Shown here in pieces: positions 5,663-8,986 of a stretch of DNA of 8,986 nucleotides. Origin of the DNA: Candidatus Heimdallarchaeota archaeon (GTDB taxonomy: Archaea > Asgardarchaeota > Heimdallarchaeia > JABLTI01); the NCBI GenBank assembly GCA_030602675.1, contig JAUVZH010000081.1, positions 1-8,986 of the forward strand, read 5' to 3'. The translations under genes and the position numbers were made by a program. Below the pieces are notes generated by a model. That model saw only the letters and a list, made by a program, of their open reading frames with translations, was not told where the DNA came from and did not search any database. Position 1 is the stretch's first letter; every line of letters starts with the position of its first letter.

Positions 5663-6546
5663 TAGAATTGCAAAAGGAAATATTTGGTGAGAAAAACTTG
5701 GCGAAAGTAGTAATAGTAGGAATTACTCATATTGATAGTGAAAGTCAAGAAAAAGTCTCGAGAATTCTGAAAGATGTAAAACCTGATGCAGTGTGTTTAG
5801 AATTAGATGATTATCGTTTACAAACCCTTTTGGAAAATGAGTATACTAATAATGGCAGTTTTCTTCAAGAAGAATTAAATAATAAAACTGAGCTGTCTGA
5901 TGATCAAGATTCTATTAATGATGATGTAAGCTCAGGATTAACATATACTGAAGAGTTTACTGCAGTCTTAGAAGACATTGGCTTCTTTGAAAGTGAACTT
6001 GCTAGAATAGCACAAACTGATAATCCAGGTAAAGAGATGTTAGTAGCTTATAAAATAGCTAAGGAAATGGGTTCTGAGATCTATCTCATTGATCGTTCTA
6101 TAAACGAAATCAGTAAGGTTTTAGAAGAAGAAGTTTCATCTGAGGAAGCAGAAAAATTCCAAGAGCTTGTTAATGAATTAGTGCTAGACAGAAAAATCGT
6201 TGCTCACCCCATTGATATTTTTGGGAAAGAATCTAACAATAATAAAGACCCTATGAAATCTTTGGAAGATATGTCAGAGAATGAAGAAATTAATTTGAAC
6301 GAAGTATTAGAAATTTTCAAAGATCCTGAATCTTTAGATTCCATTTTATCTGTTTTCAATCAGAATTTTCCAATGCTGTATTCTATTTTATTAGAGGATC
6401 GAAATGTCTACATGAGTAAGCAAATTCTGAAGGTATTACAAAATCATACAACCGTTGTTATAATTCTTGGATATGGACATGTGTCTGAAGTAGCAAAACT
6501 ATTGAAAGAATATGGAAAAGATCTCGTGATTGAGATTATGAATTGA
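5626..6546 (+). CDS. Soluble TraB/PrgY/GumN-family protein
   Basis: This family includes enterococcal TraB/PrgY, which shuts down pheromone signalling, and animal TIKI metalloproteases; archaeal roles are not established. The 306 residues show the family blocks in order: GITH (32-35), CLELDDYR (57-64), PGKEM (134-138) leading to LIDRS (154-158), LLEDRNVYM (255-263), and ILGYGHV (280-286). The conserved histidines and acidic residues fit the proposed metal-dependent hydrolase core. Two acidic, Asn/Asp/Glu-rich stretches (about 73-104 and 201-225) look like surface loops. No membrane segments are seen, unlike longer archaeal TraB proteins with a C-terminal membrane region as I recall them, so this one is probably cytoplasmic. 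The ATG lies 37 bases inside the preceding gene; a TTG at 5668 is an alternative that still retains all motifs. Convergent with the GPN GTPase gene, only 12 bases apart. Confidence 0.87.
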   Translation: MDESIKSFSCTLIELQKEIFGEKNLAKVVIVGITHIDSESQEKVSRILKDVKPDAVCLELDDYRLQTLLENEYTNNGSFLQEELNNKTELSDDQDSINDDVSSGLTYTEEFTAVLEDIGFFESELARIAQTDNPGKEMLVAYKIAKEMGSEIYLIDRSINEISKVLEEEVSSEEAEKFQELVNELVLDRKIVAHPIDIFGKESNNNKDPMKSLEDMSENEEINLNEVLEIFKDPESLDSILSVFNQNFPMLYSILLEDRNVYMSKQILKVLQNHTTVVIILGYGHVSEVAKLLKEYGKDLVIEIMN

Positions 6547-6558
6547 TTAATTTCTTGA

Positions 6559-7338
6559 TTATCTTATTACTCGATCTTCTACTTGAAAATCTTCTCCACC
6601 TTGCCAAATGATTTGTAACTTGCCATATAAATTATCAATATTGAAATTGTTCTTTGCACTAATAGGAAATGTTTCTGCAAATACCTGCAATTCATCAATT
6701 GTCTGATGCAACCTTAATGCTAGTTCTCTCTTTTCTCCTGTTACTGTAGCATTTATTGCATCCTCAAAAGCGAAGCTATCTTCAACCCAATTTTGAAGAT
6801 CTTCCAATTGGGATTCTTCAATTAAGTCGCTTTTTGAGATTAGGTTTAATTGTGGATAGAAGAACCTCATATGGACGCTTAAGGCTAAAACCATTGAATT
6901 AATTAGACCATAAGGATTTCTGCACAAGTTAGCGTCCATTAGATTTACTAGAACACATTTTTCTCCTCCGAATTGATTTGCAGCAATCACTCCTGTAGGT
7001 CTAAAGGCAAACAGTTCCATCTGCCCTGGTGTATCTATTAGTAAAATATCTGGAGAACGATCTTTAATTTCTTCAAGTATTTCTGCAGATTGAGATGTAA
7101 TTAAATCAACAGCAGCAACAAGTCCACCATTTGGACCAAGCTCATATTCAGTCATTATTTCATTGATATCAATATATTCTCTTACATCCACATCTGGAGC
7201 ATAGGGTAATCTTAGAACTCCTGGATCCATATTCATTGTTGCGACATCTATTTCAAAAACCTTCAAGCGATCAGCTAGAATCGATGTTAGAAAGCTTTTA
7301 CCGGATCCTGCAGTTCCGACTATGAACGCTGTGTACAT
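6559..7338 (-). CDS. GPN-loop GTPase
   Basis: This 259-residue protein belongs to the dimeric GPN-loop GTPases (SIMIBI class). Eukaryotic GPN1-3 help RNA polymerase assembly and nuclear import; in archaea a related assembly role is inferred only. Visible motifs in order are the P-loop GTAGSGKS (8-15), MNMDPG (35-40) as the switch I / G2 region, the diagnostic Gly-Pro-Asn insertion at 68-70, DTPGQ (102-106, G3), SKSD (168-171, G4 in place of the usual NKxD) and SAK (227-229, G5). Length and motif spacing are typical of an intact single-domain family member. The start is well supported: GAGATGA ends 7 bases before the ATG. It is the last gene of the trm5 / CinA-like / GPN unit, 22 bases after the CinA-like stop. 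No clear terminator is seen in the 12-base gap to the convergent TraB-family gene, so transcripts may overlap. Confidence 0.94.
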   Translation of the reverse strand: MYTAFIVGTAGSGKSFLTSILADRLKVFEIDVATMNMDPGVLRLPYAPDVDVREYIDINEIMTEYELGPNGGLVAAVDLITSQSAEILEEIKDRSPDILLIDTPGQMELFAFRPTGVIAANQFGGEKCVLVNLMDANLCRNPYGLINSMVLALSVHMRFFYPQLNLISKSDLIEESQLEDLQNWVEDSFAFEDAINATVTGEKRELALRLHQTIDELQVFAETFPISAKNNFNIDNLYGKLQIIWQGGEDFQVEDRVIR

Positions 7339-7345
7339 CTTTTAG

Positions 7346-7352
7346 TCATCTC
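7346..7352 (-). promoter_or_regulatory. Ribosome binding site of the GPN GTPase gene
   Basis: Minus-strand GAGATGA ends 7 bases before the ATG at 7338. It lies within the 22-base gap after the CinA-like gene and fixes the GPN start. Confidence 0.6.
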
Positions 7353-7360
7353 TTCAAAAA

Positions 7361-8206
7361 TCAATTATCATCATTTACTATTCTTATTTTTGGTTTCTCT
7401 CCCTTTGCACCCTTTAATTGTTTGATAGTTTCAATTATCTTCTCTACAACTTGATCCAAAATCTTACTCTCTTCTTCTGTACTAACCATTGTTATGTGAA
7501 TTTCAACTTCAATAATTCTCTCATTACCAGTAGTATAACTGTGTGGATGTGTTTTAATATAAACTGAAGGATGATTCTCTCTGATTGGACTTATAGCTAC
7601 TGCTAATTCACTTTCAGGAACATAATTGACTACAAGTCTTCTATCATAAAATTTCTCTTTTGAATTAAAGGTTAGATATTGAACCATTTCAAAATCAAAA
7701 ATAGCAGTCATTTCCTTTGGTACACCTGGAATTGAGAATATTATTGTGTCATCAGTATTCACTAACACACCTGGTGCAGTTCCAGCTCTATTCCTTAAGG
7801 GTAGTGCACCTTCTGGTAATTTTGCCATTTGTTTTCTTTCTTCAGAGAGCTCAAGTTCTATCCCTCTTGCTTCTTTCACATCTTTAATACGATTCTTGAT
7901 AAGATTCATTGCCTCTTCATTGACTTCCAATTGTTTTTTAGTTGCTATTGCTACAGCTTGCAAAGCCACATCATCAAAAGTGGGACCCATTCCTCCTGTA
8001 GTTATAATTACTTTGGGTTTTCTTGAAAGAGCTTCTTGTAGGACATGAGACATTTCATCAATATTATCACCGACAGTAGTAATTCTAGTAACATTACCCC
8101 CGAGTGAGATAATTCTCTTCCCAAGCCAATTTGCGTTAGTATTTACTGTTTTACCAATTAACAACTCATTACCAAAGCAGATGATTTCAACATCAAACAT
8201 ACTCAA
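7361..8206 (-). CDS. CinA N-terminal / MoCF-domain protein (COG1058 type)
   Basis: The 281-residue protein is a stand-alone version of the N-terminal MoCF (molybdopterin-binding-like) domain of CinA, without the C-terminal nicotinamide-nucleotide amidase domain. Members of this group have been linked to ADP-ribose pyrophosphatase activity in NAD recycling; that is family knowledge and untested here. Motifs include GNELLIG (12-18), VNTNANWL (21-28), GGMGPTFDD (71-79), the family's GGxGPTxDD loop, then NRAGTAPG (139-146) and PGVPKEM (160-166). The C-terminal 100 residues form a second alpha/beta region ending in a charged tail. The TTG at 8206 has AAGGAAAG 6 bases upstream; the ATG at 8200, two codons in, is an alternative matching the usual N-terminus. 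It lies 35 bases after trm5 and 22 before the GPN gene on the same strand. Automated names such as CinA or molybdenum cofactor biosynthesis protein would over-claim. Confidence 0.88.
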   Translation of the reverse strand: MSMFDVEIICFGNELLIGKTVNTNANWLGKRIISLGGNVTRITTVGDNIDEMSHVLQEALSRKPKVIITTGGMGPTFDDVALQAVAIATKKQLEVNEEAMNLIKNRIKDVKEARGIELELSEERKQMAKLPEGALPLRNRAGTAPGVLVNTDDTIIFSIPGVPKEMTAIFDFEMVQYLTFNSKEKFYDRRLVVNYVPESELAVAISPIRENHPSVYIKTHPHSYTTGNERIIEVEIHITMVSTEEESKILDQVVEKIIETIKQLKGAKGEKPKIRIVNDDN

Positions 8207-8212
8207 TTACAA

Positions 8213-8220
8213 CTTTCCTT
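8213..8220 (-). promoter_or_regulatory. Ribosome binding site of the CinA-like gene
   Basis: Minus-strand AAGGAAAG ends 6 bases before TTG 8206 and 12 before ATG 8200. The spacing favours TTG initiation but does not exclude the ATG. Confidence 0.45.
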
Positions 8221-8241
8221 TCAATATTTTTATCTAAATTC

Positions 8242-8986
8242 TCATTCAATGAAAGCATCAACAACCATTTGCCATTGTCTAGGTGCAGACATTCTTACTT
8301 TTTTTACTTCTAGTATTTTCTTCACTTTACGATTATTCTTTGATATTTCTCTTTTTAAATCTTCAACTATTGTTTCTTCGGGGTTTTCTCCTCTAACAAA
8401 TTCAAAGAAATGAATTATTCCTCCACTTGATTTGAGAACGTTACAAGCTACATCAATAAAATCAATAGCATATCCTGGAAGGTTCATTATAGCTCTATCA
8501 GCAATTCCTTCCAGTTTTTGTTCTTTAACAACTAATCGACAATCACCACATAGTGGAACTATTTTTCCCTTTAATTTATTTAATGTAATATTTTCTTTAA
8601 GTAACTCAATAGCATTTGAATTAATATCAATTGCATAAATTTTAGATTCAACTTCCTTTGCAATAGGTATTACAAAAGGTCCAATTCCACAGAATAAATC
8701 AGCAATTGTTTCTTTAGCTTTAACTTTACTAGCAATTCGTTTGTGCTCCTCACTTAATCGTGGGCTGAAATATGCTTTTTCAATATCAACCATAAATCGA
8801 CAACCATGTTCTTTGTAGATTGCTCTTGTCTTCTTCTCTCCAACTAGATGTTCAACAGGTCTTATTCTATTAACTCCACTAACCTTCCCTAATTTAACAT
8901 AAACAGATTTTATGCTAGAATGAGCATCTAATAATGATTGTCCAACTACAGTCTTTTTTTCCCAGAGTTTGTCAGGTATTTCAACA
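8242..8986 (-). CDS. trm5: tRNA (guanine37-N1)-methyltransferase Trm5, 5' end cut by window
   Basis: Trm5 transfers methyl from SAM to N1 of G37 next to the anticodon, preventing frameshifts and supplying the m1G37 substrate for Taw1. The frame stays open to the window edge, so 247 residues are visible and the N-terminus is missing. The ATG at 8793 is internal: the upstream residues carry family blocks such as VGQSLLDAHSSIKSV and KVSGVNRIRPVEHLVGE, then the conserved EHGCRF. The class I methyltransferase fold follows: FSPRL (73-77 from the edge), the SAM-binding DLFCGIGPF (96-104), YAIDIN (117-122), and the NLPG segment (168-171) corresponding to the NLPK/NPP catalytic loop of Trm5. The C-terminal KKVRMSAPRQW block is also typical. 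The middle and end closely resemble the Methanocaldococcus jannaschii enzyme as I remember it. It is the most upstream visible gene of the unit leading to the CinA-like and GPN genes. Confidence 0.94.
   Translation of the reverse strand, partial: VEIPDKLWEKKTVVGQSLLDAHSSIKSVYVKLGKVSGVNRIRPVEHLVGEKKTRAIYKEHGCRFMVDIEKAYFSPRLSEEHKRIASKVKAKETIADLFCGIGPFVIPIAKEVESKIYAIDINSNAIELLKENITLNKLKGKIVPLCGDCRLVVKEQKLEGIADRAIMNLPGYAIDFIDVACNVLKSSGGIIHFFEFVRGENPEETIVEDLKREISKNNRKVKKILEVKKVRMSAPRQWQMVVDAFIE

Noticed and set aside
8242..8793. Trm5 as a complete 183-residue protein starting at ATG 8793
   Set aside because: The same frame continues open to the window edge and encodes conserved Trm5 segments, so the ATG is internal and the gene is simply cut by the window.

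Overview
The window looks like AT-rich, compact archaeal chromosome. The evidence is a class I lysyl-tRNA synthetase, the archaeal single-domain Taw1/TYW1, a homotetramer-type EndA tRNA-splicing endonuclease, Trm5, a GPN-loop GTPase, and TATA-like elements about 50 to 70 bases upstream of several start codons. An Asgard-type archaeon would fit the composition and gene set, but nothing here proves a lineage. I see no mobile element, CRISPR array, tRNA, rRNA or integration scar, and no intergenic stretch reaches 300 bases.

Layout. Positions 1-121 hold a hairpin terminator of an upstream gene and the promoter of lysS. lysS (122-1747, +) is followed by its own hairpin and T-rich terminator. On the minus strand, endA and taw1 form a two-gene unit (about 3472 down to 1891). 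A TATA-like element and a perfect short palindrome sit in front of endA. Upstream of it, also on the minus strand, is a PhoU-like DUF47 protein (3600-4307). A 167-base divergent promoter region separates it from a plus-strand pair (4475-6546): a 395-residue protein I do not recognise, then a soluble TraB-family protein whose start lies inside the end of the first gene. Convergent to this pair is a minus-strand operon read trm5 (5' end cut by the window edge), a CinA-N/MoCF-type protein, then a GPN-loop GTPase (8986 down to 6559).

How the genes fit together. Much of the window concerns tRNA. LysRS charges tRNA-Lys and EndA removes tRNA introns. Trm5 makes m1G37 on tRNA, and Taw1 converts m1G37 to the tricyclic wyosine precursor imG-14. 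The two consecutive wyosine enzymes are therefore in one window but in separate transcription units. The GPN GTPase and CinA-like protein are conserved housekeeping proteins of less certain role.

The most novel item is the 395-residue protein. By eye it contains four copies of a helix / short hydrophobic spacer / helix module spaced about 93 to 109 residues apart. The module resembles the lid that follows the AAA+ domain of MCM helicases, or a histone-fold half, yet no ATPase motifs are present. Its coupling to a TraB-family gene makes this pair the best candidate for an undescribed system.
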